Shown: positions 8,510 through 16,081 of the stretch, piece after piece
Layout: each line of letters opens with the position of its first letter
Numbering within the stretch: the first letter of the stretch is position 1
Source: Cyanobacteriota bacterium
Lineage (GTDB): Bacteria; Cyanobacteriota; Vampirovibrionia; LMEP-6097
Reading direction: 5' to 3'
Assembly: GCA_027618255.1 (NCBI GenBank)
Contig: JAQCFG010000003.1
Span: forward strand, 1 to 60,637
DNA length: 60,637 nt
Notes under the pieces: model-generated
The model's input: the letters and a program-made list of their open reading frames with translations, nothing else
Told to the model about the DNA's origin: nothing
The model's database searches: none
Translations under genes and position numbers: made by a program

Positions 8510-8944
8510 ATGACAAGTATTTCTAGACAAGACAATACTCCCCACCCTGATGGTAATTTCGGAATTAATACTGGTCAAAAAACTAGGAGAGAATTAACAG
8601 AGCTTCAAGTGCGTTTGCAGAGGAGTGGTGATGAACTGGAGGCGAAGAAAGTTGGAGAGATATTAGCAATAATTCCAGACGATGTAGTAATTTCTTCACC
8701 AAGCAAAAGTCCTAATGAGCTTTATCATTATTTTTTTCAAACTTATTCTCATACGATGAAAAATATTGCGACAGGAGTATTTTCTAGAATGCGCGCGTTA
8801 GAGAAACTTGGAGAGGGTGATGAGCAAATTAATAAAGATAGTTTGAAAGAAATTTATTCAGACTTGAAGAAATATTTTGATACTTTATGGGCTTATACTT
8901 CTAATTTTGCTGGGCATGTTTGTGATTCCATTCCGCTAGAGTAA
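8510..8944 (+). CDS. Small 'MTS' protein of module 3 (144 aa)
   Basis: Begins MTSISRQDNTPHPDG, matching the first 11-13 residues of the copies at 5052 and 6650, and shares the upstream TTTGCTATTATT string. The body is unrelated to the module 2 copy at sight: charged helices (KTRRELTELQVRLQR, NKDSLKEIYSDLKK) and an aromatic segment (LYHYFFQTYS). I chose ATG 8510 rather than the in-frame ATG at 8468 because the homology to its paralogues begins there. No signal peptide or known domain. It faces the decayed ATPase at 8967-9501, keeping the convergent order of the other modules. Function unknown. Confidence 0.75.
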   Translation: MTSISRQDNTPHPDGNFGINTGQKTRRELTELQVRLQRSGDELEAKKVGEILAIIPDDVVISSPSKSPNELYHYFFQTYSHTMKNIATGVFSRMRALEKLGEGDEQINKDSLKEIYSDLKKYFDTLWAYTSNFAGHVCDSIPLE

Positions 8945-8966
8945 GCTCATGAACAGTAATTTATGG

Positions 8967-9501
8967 CTAGTTAAATAGTTTACCCTGCCACATTTGTTCT
9001 ATAAAACTTTGATAGTTAATAATCTCAATCCCATCTTCTGTGATTCTATTGGTATCAATTTAGATCAAAGTTGTGCTTAAGTTCATGCATGCATAAACCA
9101 TAAAGCTCGTATCTTAGAGCTCTTCCTCCAAGTAAATTGGCTTGTCCTCTTTTTAATTTGCGTGCAGAGGAACCACAGAGAATAAAATTGAGATCTAAAT
9201 TTTCAATTAGCCAGTGAATCTCATCAAGGATTACAGGAGTTTTTTGTACTTCATCTAATATGATGGGTTGTGATTTATCAAGCAGTGATTTATCAAGTTG
9301 ATATTGTAGTTCTTCTCTTAGCAGGTGTGGATTTTCAAGGTATTTGATATAGGTATTTGTTTGCAGAAAATCTATATAAATTGAATTAAGATATTGTTTT
9401 TTTAGTAGAGAGCTTTTGCCAGTCTGTCTTGGCCCCCATAAGAAAAGACTTTTGGATGGATTTTGGGGTAAATTAAGGGCCCTGTTAAACTGGATATCCA
9501 T
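8967..9501 (-). pseudogene. DUF4143-type AAA+ ATPase with large internal deletion (module 3)
   Basis: The first 148 codons are a good ATPase N-terminus: Walker A GPRQTGKSS, Walker B IILDEVQKTP, then LCGSSARKLKRGQANLLGGRA. It stops right after HNFDLN at 9055. Downstream, in another frame, 8967-9053 reads IDTNRITEDGIEIINYQSF...GKLFN and stop. That matches the very C-terminus of this family (compare VSRAARAKELGEITVYPWRDF in module 2). So roughly 200 or more middle codons, including the nuclease-like domain, have been lost. The start ATG at 9501 lies inside a palindrome. Confidence 0.75.
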
Positions 9502-9539
9502 GAATATCTAGGGTGATACCACGGATATTCATGAATATC
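9493..9539. promoter_or_regulatory. Paired 16-bp palindromes at the start of the module 3 ATPase relic
   Basis: GATATTCATGAATATC (9524-9539) is a perfect palindrome. GATATCCATGAATATC (9493-9508) differs by one base and contains the start codon. Centres are 31 bp apart (three helical turns), like the paired sites at 6569-6620. Confidence 0.65.
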
Positions 9540-9551
9540 ACTAATTAGAGC

Positions 9552-11639
9552 TTAATTTCTAGTAAAAACTGGTATATTCTCTAGGCTCACGTCAAGAGTG
9601 ATCTTCTGACCACCTTGATATTGCTCAGCACTAAAATAATGAGTCCAAGTCACGCCCTTGCCTGGTAAATAAAACTCACGAGTCTTGGCGCCTGGTTCAT
9701 AAATTGGAGCCACAAAGAATTTATCACCAAAGATATATTCAAAGCTTTGATTATAGGTCTCTGCTTCATTTTGAAAATCATAGACAGTAGGTCTCATGAT
9801 TGGGATTCCTAGTGTGCTTGCTTTCACGCTTTCTTGTTCAAGATAGGGAATTAATTCGTTGCGCAATTGCATAAAGCGTTGGATGATTTTAAAATGCTCA
9901 GGGTGAGTAGCTTGATGTAAGTCGGGTTCAGTTGGAATATTTTTGTAGGAGTGAATACAAAAGCGCGGAGTGAAGATACCGTTTTGAATCCATCTTAGTA
10001 ACAGTTCACTATCTGGTGTTTCTCCCCAGAAACCACCAATATCACAGCCCGCGTGAATCAGCCCAGAGAGCCCCATTGAAGCTAAGATGGTGTTGTCGTA
10101 TTGTAGTGATTTCCAGCTAGAGTTATTATCGCCAGTCCAGGTCTGGGCGTATTTTTGAATGCCGGCGTAGCCGCTTCTAGACAAAATCCAAGGTCCCATC
10201 TCCCTATTCCCTATTCCCTTTGCCCATTCTTGGTAAGCTTCGTGCGCTAATCGAGACATGATGATTGACATCTCCATTTCATGACCCTGAGCTTGATGTG
10301 GCTCAAAAATCTCATATTCATTATTGTCATTCCAGATACCACAAATGCCGTTATCAAGAATTTGGCTTTTGAGTTTTTCTTTCCACCAAGTTTGAGTTTG
10401 AGTTTTGCGGAAATCCAAACTTGATCCGGGTCCACCCCAATAGTCAATTACTAGAGTTGAATTATCAGGTCTATTAATGAATAAATCAAGCTTGATTGCT
10501 TCCTGATAAAGTGGATGAGTCGTTAATAGTACTGGTTTAACATTGGCGCAAAGCTCGACACCAAGCTCTTTAGCTGCTTTGGCAAAGGCTTTAGGATCTG
10601 GGAATTTGTCCTTGTTCCAAATGAATTGTTGTCTTTGTCCATTGGAGTCTTGAATATAGCCGGAGCTAAGGTGAAAGGCTGAAGCTGGGATGTTTTTGTC
10701 TTTGAAGCGCTTGAAAGTATTTAGTAAATGCGTTGCAGCAGGGAGGTCCTGACGTCGGGTTTCACCCTCCTCAGGATGACGATTTTCTGTATACGACATC
10801 CCCGAAGCTAAATAACCAAAGGTGAAACTCGGTACAGGATTGGGTTTGCCGGTAAGTTCTAAATATCTAGAAACAATATCTTTTATTTGTGGACCATTGA
10901 TAAAGTAGTAGTTTAAATCGCCGCCTTCAGCTCCAAAGTAATAATATGGAGAGGGTTTGCGCTCACGACCAAAGTCAAAAAACTTAGGGTTGAAGTTGTC
11001 AAAAAATATTCCATGTGCTTTTTGGGTATCGGGATTTAATTCAATAAAAAACGGAATGTCTTTGTAAAGTGGATCTGTAAACTCTGAATCATAACCAAGC
11101 GCGTCTAGTGGTGCGTTGCGAAAACGTCTGCCCCAACGGTTGAGAGAGCCTGTCTTATCGCCAAGTCCATAAATATTGGGTGCGGTTTTGTATTGTTTGT
11201 AGCAGCGAATCTCTGTTTTATCATAATCAAGTTGACCTGACCAGAAGCCAAGCCCTGGTTCATCAGAGCTTAGTAAATCGCCAGCTTGATTAAAAATTTG
11301 CACTTGCAAAGGATCAGGATGGATTTTGACTACTAGTTTGCTTGTTTCAATAATTTGAATTCCGTCTTCGCTATCGCTACGACGCGACAAGTTGCTTCTG
11401 ATTTCTAGATCTTCAAAATTCTGAAACTCAAGATGAGTATTAGGATGATATAAATCAAAATCATCATTATTTGAATAATGAAACCTCACTATCTCTTCTG
11501 AGATAAAACAGATATGCAAAAATAATTCTTTGCCTGTGATGTGATTGAGTCTAAGTGTGTAGAGATTCTCTCCAGCTTCTTCTATACTTGAAAGAATCAA
11601 GCGATTTTTGAGTCCATATTGTGTATTTTCTGAGGGCAT
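9552..11639 (-). CDS. Glycoside hydrolase family 31 alpha-glucosidase-like enzyme
   Basis: GH31 enzymes cleave terminal alpha-linked sugars. The catalytic nucleophile motif is visible as GIWNDNNE (first D), and the acid/base region as TWTGDNNSSW, with GLSGLIHAGCDIGGFWG after it, in a 695-aa protein starting at ATG 11639. An upstream in-frame start at 11762 would overlap divergent kdsD and adds unrelated sequence, so I rejected it. No signal peptide, so probably cytoplasmic. Two short foreign-looking stretches interrupt it: RHPEEGETRRQDLP (DNA 10741-10783) between SYTE and the conserved LLNTFKR helix, and NLSRRSDSEDGI (11361-11396). Both match dispersed repeat families in this window. The specific substrate cannot be told. 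Confidence 0.88.
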   Translation of the reverse strand: MPSENTQYGLKNRLILSSIEEAGENLYTLRLNHITGKELFLHICFISEEIVRFHYSNNDDFDLYHPNTHLEFQNFEDLEIRSNLSRRSDSEDGIQIIETSKLVVKIHPDPLQVQIFNQAGDLLSSDEPGLGFWSGQLDYDKTEIRCYKQYKTAPNIYGLGDKTGSLNRWGRRFRNAPLDALGYDSEFTDPLYKDIPFFIELNPDTQKAHGIFFDNFNPKFFDFGRERKPSPYYYFGAEGGDLNYYFINGPQIKDIVSRYLELTGKPNPVPSFTFGYLASGMSYTENRHPEEGETRRQDLPAATHLLNTFKRFKDKNIPASAFHLSSGYIQDSNGQRQQFIWNKDKFPDPKAFAKAAKELGVELCANVKPVLLTTHPLYQEAIKLDLFINRPDNSTLVIDYWGGPGSSLDFRKTQTQTWWKEKLKSQILDNGICGIWNDNNEYEIFEPHQAQGHEMEMSIIMSRLAHEAYQEWAKGIGNREMGPWILSRSGYAGIQKYAQTWTGDNNSSWKSLQYDNTILASMGLSGLIHAGCDIGGFWGETPDSELLLRWIQNGIFTPRFCIHSYKNIPTEPDLHQATHPEHFKIIQRFMQLRNELIPYLEQESVKASTLGIPIMRPTVYDFQNEAETYNQSFEYIFGDKFFVAPIYEPGAKTREFYLPGKGVTWTHYFSAEQYQGGQKITLDVSLENIPVFTRN
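10741..10783 (-). repeat. In-frame repeat in the GH31 gene ('catcctgag' family)
   Basis: Reads CATCCTGAGGAGGGTG then CCCGACGTCAGGACC on the coding strand, with inverted CCTGA/TCAGG ends. It adds about 14 residues between family-conserved blocks. A related piece is at 60062-60089. Confidence 0.6.
11361..11396 (-). repeat. In-frame copy of the GACG-type repeat in the GH31 gene
   Basis: CTTCGCTATCGCTACGACGC followed by GACAAGTTGCT nearly matches 42041-42071 (TACGCTCCGCTACGACGC then GGCAAGTTGCT). Related units follow ftsZ and the gene at 57152. Confidence 0.65.
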
Positions 11640-11674
11640 TGAAGGCTTAGTGGTTATATTCCCATGTAATACGC

Positions 11675-11680
11675 TATAAT
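11675..11680 (+). promoter_or_regulatory. -10 element of kdsD (leaderless)
   Basis: TATAAT followed by 6 bases and the ATG at 11687. Confidence 0.5.
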
Positions 11681-11686
11681 TAGCAT

Positions 11687-12673
11687 ATGCACACAAGTAC
11701 AAATAATAAGATGAGCTCGATTGATATCGCCCGAGAAGTCTTTGAAATAGAGCTTGATTCAATTAATCAGGTTCTCGATTCTCTAGGTAGTGAGTTTGAG
11801 CAGGCTGTCGAAGAGGTGCTCAAAGTCAAAGGCAGAGTCGTTGTTACTGGAATGGGCAAGTCTGGTCATATCGGTGCCAAGATCGCTGCGACTTTGGCTA
11901 GTACCGGAACGCCATCGTTTTTTGTTCACCCTGCTGAAATGGGACACGGCGATCTTGGAATGCTTAAGACTGATGATTTGGTTTTGGCTCTTAGTTTTAG
12001 TGGTAACACAGAAGAGCTGCGTAAGGTTTTGCCAGCGATCAAAAAACGTAATTTGCCGTTGATTGCAATTACTGGTGGCAAAGATAGTTCACTAGCTAGT
12101 TTTGCAGATATCGTTTTGCATACACCAATCAGTAAAGAAGCTTGCCCGCTAGATTTAGCTCCTACTTCTTCAACTACGGTCGCGCTTGTTATGGGCGATG
12201 CACTGGCGGTAGCTTTGATGAAGCGTCGTGATTTTAAGAAAGAGGATTTTGCGCAGTCGCATCCACTTGGATCTCTAGGTAGAAGCTTTGTTCAGGTAGA
12301 ACAAATTATGCGCAAGGAAGCAATTCCCAGCGTAGAAGCTGATGCTGATATGAAAGCTATTTTACGTGAAATCAATAGCAAAAAATTTGGTTTTACAACT
12401 GTTGTTACACCAGCCAATAAAGTCATTGGAACTATTACTGATGGTGATTTGCGCAGGGCGCAAATTAATTATGGTGCTGATAGTTTTAACAAAAAAGCCA
12501 AAGACATTATGTGCTCTAGCCCTAAAATAATAAGTCCGGAGGCGCTGGCAATTACAGCTGCGGAGATTATGAAAGAATATAGAATTTCAAGTTTGGTGGT
12601 GGTCGACAACGATTCAAAAGCTCTAGGCGTCATTGATCTTAAGGATATGTTAGCTGAAGGCTTTGTTATATAG
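11687..12673 (+). CDS. kdsD: Arabinose-5-phosphate isomerase (KdsD/KpsF family)
   Basis: Converts ribulose-5-phosphate to arabinose-5-phosphate, the first step to KDO for lipopolysaccharide. The SIS sugar-isomerase domain covers about residues 40-180 (VVVTGMGKSGHIGAKIAATL, then SFSGNTEEL and the GSLGR motif). Two CBS domains follow (about 205-328). The length of 328 aa is normal. The start could be the ATG at 11687 or the one at 11711; I kept the first because TATAAT ends 6 bases before it. It diverges from the GH31 gene with only about 47 bases between starts. It implies an LPS-bearing outer membrane. Confidence 0.92.
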   Translation: MHTSTNNKMSSIDIAREVFEIELDSINQVLDSLGSEFEQAVEEVLKVKGRVVVTGMGKSGHIGAKIAATLASTGTPSFFVHPAEMGHGDLGMLKTDDLVLALSFSGNTEELRKVLPAIKKRNLPLIAITGGKDSSLASFADIVLHTPISKEACPLDLAPTSSTTVALVMGDALAVALMKRRDFKKEDFAQSHPLGSLGRSFVQVEQIMRKEAIPSVEADADMKAILREINSKKFGFTTVVTPANKVIGTITDGDLRRAQINYGADSFNKKAKDIMCSSPKIISPEALAITAAEIMKEYRISSLVVVDNDSKALGVIDLKDMLAEGFVI

Positions 12674-12713
12674 CCCAATTTGGATAAAATGTTAATTTCT
12701 CTCAAGAATTTGG

Positions 12714-12719
12714 TAAAAT
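12714..12719 (+). promoter_or_regulatory. -10 element of the 12727 gene (leaderless)
   Basis: TAAAAT, 7 bases before the GTG at 12727. Confidence 0.4.
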
Positions 12720-12726
12720 ATACATA

Positions 12727-13095
12727 GTGAAACTTTTCCAGCTTAACTTTTTTGGAATACTACTCATGATCATAGCGGCCGCTGTATTAATTGCTTTGCC
12801 AAGTTTTATGATTCAAAATTTTTGGAACTCTATTGTTTCAGCTAATATTGTCAAAGATATGAGCATAGAGATCTGGCAAGCTTCTTTGCTTTGGGGAGCT
12901 TTAGTTAGTTTATTGTATATGACAGGAATTTTTCAATTCAAGCTTGATTTCAAATCTCTTGAGTCAATTGATGTTGAGTCAATCAATGATCCTGAGTTAA
13001 GAGCAGAAATTGAAAATATGCAACTTAAAACACAGGAAGCTAAAAAATCAGAGCCAATTAAAGACCCTTCTAAAAAAGACGATTACAACATCTAA
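12727..13095 (+). CDS. Small two-TM membrane protein of unknown function
   Basis: GTG start. Two hydrophobic helices are clear (about residues 8-30 and 50-70). A charged C-terminal tail with many Glu/Lys follows (ELRAEIENMQLKTQEAKK), likely cytoplasmic and partly coiled. The arrangement resembles small envelope or LapA-like proteins, but I cannot assign a family. It follows kdsD with a 50-base gap and its own -10-like TAAAAT, so it may be transcribed separately. Confidence 0.6.
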   Translation: MKLFQLNFFGILLMIIAAAVLIALPSFMIQNFWNSIVSANIVKDMSIEIWQASLLWGALVSLLYMTGIFQFKLDFKSLESIDVESINDPELRAEIENMQLKTQEAKKSEPIKDPSKKDDYNI

Positions 13096-13139
13096 ACAGT
13101 GATTCGTTGATGCTTTTGATTCTGAGCGTAGGCGCAAAC

Positions 13140-13280
13140 TCGGGAGCTTGCTCACGGAGTTTGCTCACGGAGTTTATCCGTAGCGAAGAAAGCCGTCGAG
13201 CCGGTCACAATCTTAGGTTGTGAAGAATCTTGCTCAGGGAACTCGGTGGGCTTGACCCCGAGTGAGCAAGATTCTAGGCG
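13140..13280. repeat. Complex inverted and direct repeats at the 3' end of the sensor gene
   Basis: AGAATCTTGCTCA (13224-13236) and its exact complement (13263-13275) form a hairpin strengthened by ACTCGG/CCGAGT inside. Just before it are CACAA...TTGTG and two copies of TTGCTCACGGAGTTT. The hairpin encodes the last residues of the convergent protein ending at 13234 (RILLTRGQ...). It may also act as a terminator between convergent genes. Confidence 0.6.
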
Positions 13281-14925
13281 AGGTGTCATATTCAAGGCTT
13301 GCAGCCTCAAAACTAAATTCTAATCGGTTAATTATATTTTCTGCAAGGTCAGCAAGCTCTGTAATTCCATAATTAATATTGGCTTTAGTCAAAGTGCCTT
13401 GTCTTTTGTTTAGGTCAATTAATTTGGCGCTATCAGATCGGACTGGTTTACCTTCATAGTTGATTTTGCAAACAAGGTTGTGGTTTTCAACCATAAGTTG
13501 TAGATTGATCATAAACTTGGATTCAGAGTTTCTCGTGTTGTTTTCCAGTATGAGTTCTACAAGCTTTTGGATGATTCTGTAGCTATTGATTCTTTCATCT
13601 GAAGAGAGGCGTAATTTGCTAAATTCAGTCTCTATCATCAGATGTACTTTGTGATCAGTTTGGCCATAGAGCTTAGTTGCATAAATCTCTAGTAGGCAAA
13701 TTAGTCCCCTTTCATCCTCGAATTTAAATGGTACTAGATCAAAAAGTATGGTATCAATTTCTTCAACCAACTGGTTGAAATCATTTTGAAGCAAGTTTAA
13801 TTGAGCTGGGTCACTGGCTATCATTGTGTTTGAGCTAATGATATCGGCAATGTTTTTTTGCATACTGACAACAGAGGGGACTGCTCTTTCTTGAAAACTA
13901 AGGGCAATGTCTTCCAGTAATTGCTCCTGTTGGCGAAAGACAGTAGCTTGGATTGCGGCGATTTGATTATGATTAACGTTGTCACTAGTTTCGACCAACG
14001 GTGTTGCGGGTACTCTCTGTGGATCTTCACTGGTTTTGGCTCGCGGGCTTATTGGTAGTTTTTTGTTGAAAATATTTTGGAATTCAAAATTGAAAAGATT
14101 GAGATCAAAAAGACTTGAGACAATCAAGATGCTAGTCAGGGCTACCAGTAGAGGCACTATCTCTAGGTGAGTGTTGAATAGCGAGAGTCCAATTTGACCA
14201 AGTATTAATAAACTCGCTGAGATTGCAATGAAACTAATTACTCTAGCCCAGTAAATTAGAGCAGTAAGAAAAATACCAGCGGCAATAAGAAGTGTGAAAC
14301 TAAAAAAAGGATTGAGTGGTACGTAGTTGACCCAGCGGTCTGAAAGATAGTTGATGATTAGGCTTAAGCCGTTTTTGTTTAGTTCTATTTTGGGTGAAAG
14401 GATAATGATCTTTTGTTGGTTGACAACTTCTTTGTCAAAGTCAGTTCTGAGGATGTCACTGACTGGTCTTTTTTTGATATTGTATTGTTTTTGATCTAAC
14501 CAGAGGTTCGCCTCTTCTTCCCTTACCATATCTTCTTCAATATCTTTACTGCTGAGGCTGCGATACATGGTATCAGTGCCGCCAATTGCAAGCTCTAAAT
14601 CGGAGTCACTGAATTGATAAACATTGTTTTGAGAAACTACCAGGTCTACTGATTCAGCTCCTTTGCTTGATAGCTCGGTAATTAGGTTTAGGATGAGTTC
14701 TTTTTGTTGAGCAACGGTCTTGTCGGCGAGGTTTATTTTTTCGTCTTCGGTGAATTCAAAAACAGTGTACTTGCTTTTTTGAAAAGGGTTCAATATTCTC
14801 AGCAATGATTGAGTTGAAAGTAAAAACCCTTCGACCCCTTTCCAACTATTGGGACTGATCCAAGAGACTATAGTAAAACTCAAAATTCCAATTAAGCAGC
14901 CGACGATGATGCGCTTTTGATTCAT
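13234..14925 (-). CDS. CHASE2-like membrane sensor with degenerate histidine-kinase domain
   Basis: From the ATG at 14925 the protein has one N-terminal membrane helix (IVGCLIGILSFTIVSWI), an extracytoplasmic region, then three consecutive membrane helices near the middle (SFTLLIAAGIFLTALIYW onward), as in CHASE2 sensors. The cytoplasmic part has a dimerisation-like coiled region (RQQEQLLEDIALSFQER) and a block resembling the NarX-type ATPase domain (SSDERINSYRIIQKLVELIL). The G boxes that bind ATP are not recognisable and no phosphoacceptor His is obvious, so it may be a pseudokinase or a partner-binding sensor. It starts 7 bases after ruvB ends, and a TATAAT (14932-14937) lies 6 bases before it. 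The last residues are encoded by a repeat hairpin. Confidence 0.55.
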   Translation of the reverse strand: MNQKRIIVGCLIGILSFTIVSWISPNSWKGVEGFLLSTQSLLRILNPFQKSKYTVFEFTEDEKINLADKTVAQQKELILNLITELSSKGAESVDLVVSQNNVYQFSDSDLELAIGGTDTMYRSLSSKDIEEDMVREEEANLWLDQKQYNIKKRPVSDILRTDFDKEVVNQQKIIILSPKIELNKNGLSLIINYLSDRWVNYVPLNPFFSFTLLIAAGIFLTALIYWARVISFIAISASLLILGQIGLSLFNTHLEIVPLLVALTSILIVSSLFDLNLFNFEFQNIFNKKLPISPRAKTSEDPQRVPATPLVETSDNVNHNQIAAIQATVFRQQEQLLEDIALSFQERAVPSVVSMQKNIADIISSNTMIASDPAQLNLLQNDFNQLVEEIDTILFDLVPFKFEDERGLICLLEIYATKLYGQTDHKVHLMIETEFSKLRLSSDERINSYRIIQKLVELILENNTRNSESKFMINLQLMVENHNLVCKINYEGKPVRSDSAKLIDLNKRQGTLTKANINYGITELADLAENIINRLEFSFEAASLEYDTSPRILLTRGQAHRVP

Positions 14926-14931
14926 GTTTTT

Positions 14932-14937
14932 ATTATA
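14932..14937 (-). promoter_or_regulatory. -10 element of the CHASE2-like gene (leaderless)
   Basis: Minus-strand TATAAT with 6 bases to the ATG at 14925. It overlaps the ruvB stop, so ruvB and this gene need not share one transcript. Confidence 0.5.
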
Positions 14938-15997
14938 CGGTAGAATTGGCGTCATTGCGAGCGTTTTGGTGAGTGCAATACTTGATGCCTTGCTCTGTCA
15001 GCATTCTGCCGCGTTGAGTTCTGAGTAAGAACCCTGATTGAATCAAAAAAGGCTCATAGTAATCCTCGATAGTGGATTTGTCTTCACCAGTAATCGCCGC
15101 AATCGTTTCAAGTCCCACTGGTCCGCCGTTATAGTGTTTGAGCATGGAGCTAAGTATCTTGCGGTCCATATTGTCTAAGCCAGTTTGATCAATGCGATAG
15201 GAATTAAGAGCTTGGTTACAAGTTTCTTGATTAACTTCACTGATGTTACTGTGTTCAGCAAAGTCGCGCACTAGTCTTAGTAGGCGGTTGGCGATTCTCG
15301 GTGTTGCTCTACTTCTCGTTGCAATCACCAGAGCTGCTGGCTCATCGAGCTTGAGCCCAAGTGTTTTGGCGTTAGTTTGAATAATTTGAGCAAGCTCCTC
15401 TTTGGAGTAGTATTCCATTCTGTGTATATGAATAAATCTATCTCTCAGTGGCGCACTGATGAAACCTAGTTTGGTAGTGGCTCCTACCAAAATGAATTTG
15501 TTAATTTCAAGGCGCATCAAACGTGAGCTAGTGCCCTTGCCGCTACCGATATCAATTTGATAATCCTCAAGCGCTGGATATAAAAGCTCCTCAGTGATTT
15601 TATTAAGACGATGAATCTCATCAATAAAAATCACATCTCCATCATTGGCTGACATTAATATCCCTAGAATATCTTTGGGGCGCTCAAGTGCTGGTGCTGA
15701 AAAAATCTTGGCTTCGGTGCCAAGCTCACTAGCAAGTAAATAAGCTAGAGAGGTTTTGCCAAGCCCTGGCGGGCCGTAAAGTAACAAATGTCCAAGACTA
15801 GAGATGTCTTTGCGTTTCTTAGCTGCACTTATTGAGATTTTGAGGCTTTTGATTAGTTCTTTTTGACCAATATACTCATCAAAATTGTGTGGTCTAAGAT
15901 TGTTGCCACTCTTATTTTCAATACTCAGATCGACTTTAGTTGGCTCAGCGTTAAGCAGACTATTGTTGGATTCTTGATGTGATGAGTTGATAGCCAC
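14933..15997 (-). CDS. ruvB: Holliday junction branch-migration ATPase RuvB
   Basis: RuvB is the hexameric AAA+ motor that drives Holliday junction migration with RuvA. Motifs: LRPHNFDEYIGQ, Walker A GPPGLGKTS, Walker B IFIDEIHRLN, sensor GATTKLGF, LRDRF arginine-finger region and the winged-helix end (GGPVGLETIAA, then IEDYYEPFLIQSGFLLRTQRGR). The start codon is GTG (15997). The last residues (HQNARNDANSTV) are encoded by CGTCATTGCGAGCG-type repeat sequence (14950-14972), so the natural C-terminus has been replaced or extended. A near-palindrome (16010-16025) lies just upstream. Confidence 0.95.
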   Translation of the reverse strand: MAINSSHQESNNSLLNAEPTKVDLSIENKSGNNLRPHNFDEYIGQKELIKSLKISISAAKKRKDISSLGHLLLYGPPGLGKTSLAYLLASELGTEAKIFSAPALERPKDILGILMSANDGDVIFIDEIHRLNKITEELLYPALEDYQIDIGSGKGTSSRLMRLEINKFILVGATTKLGFISAPLRDRFIHIHRMEYYSKEELAQIIQTNAKTLGLKLDEPAALVIATRSRATPRIANRLLRLVRDFAEHSNISEVNQETCNQALNSYRIDQTGLDNMDRKILSSMLKHYNGGPVGLETIAAITGEDKSTIEDYYEPFLIQSGFLLRTQRGRMLTEQGIKYCTHQNARNDANSTV

Positions 15998-16009
15998 TTA
16001 CTTTTGTAA

Positions 16010-16025
16010 GCATAGCATGTTATGC
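16010..16025. promoter_or_regulatory. 16-bp near-palindrome upstream of ruvB
   Basis: GCATAGCATGTTATGC matches its complement at 14 of 16 bases, 13 bases before the ruvB GTG. Next to it, CTTAC-TTTT-GTAAG (15997-16010) can form a small hairpin. This could be an SOS-type operator, but it does not match a LexA box I know. Confidence 0.35.
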
Positions 16026-16081
16026 GGATTATGAGAAGAGAGTTTTCAAACCCTATTGCTCTATAAGGTATGGTTTAACAG

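Noticed and set aside
10200-10225. CCCTATTCCCTATTCCC direct repeat inside the GH31 gene.
   Set aside because: A short microsatellite-like stretch coding GNREMG; too short to call an element, though it may be an additional small insertion.
14950-14972. CGTCATTGCGAGCG at the ruvB end as a full repeat copy.
   Set aside because: Only one half of the element is present, so it is treated as a fragment rather than a separate insertion.
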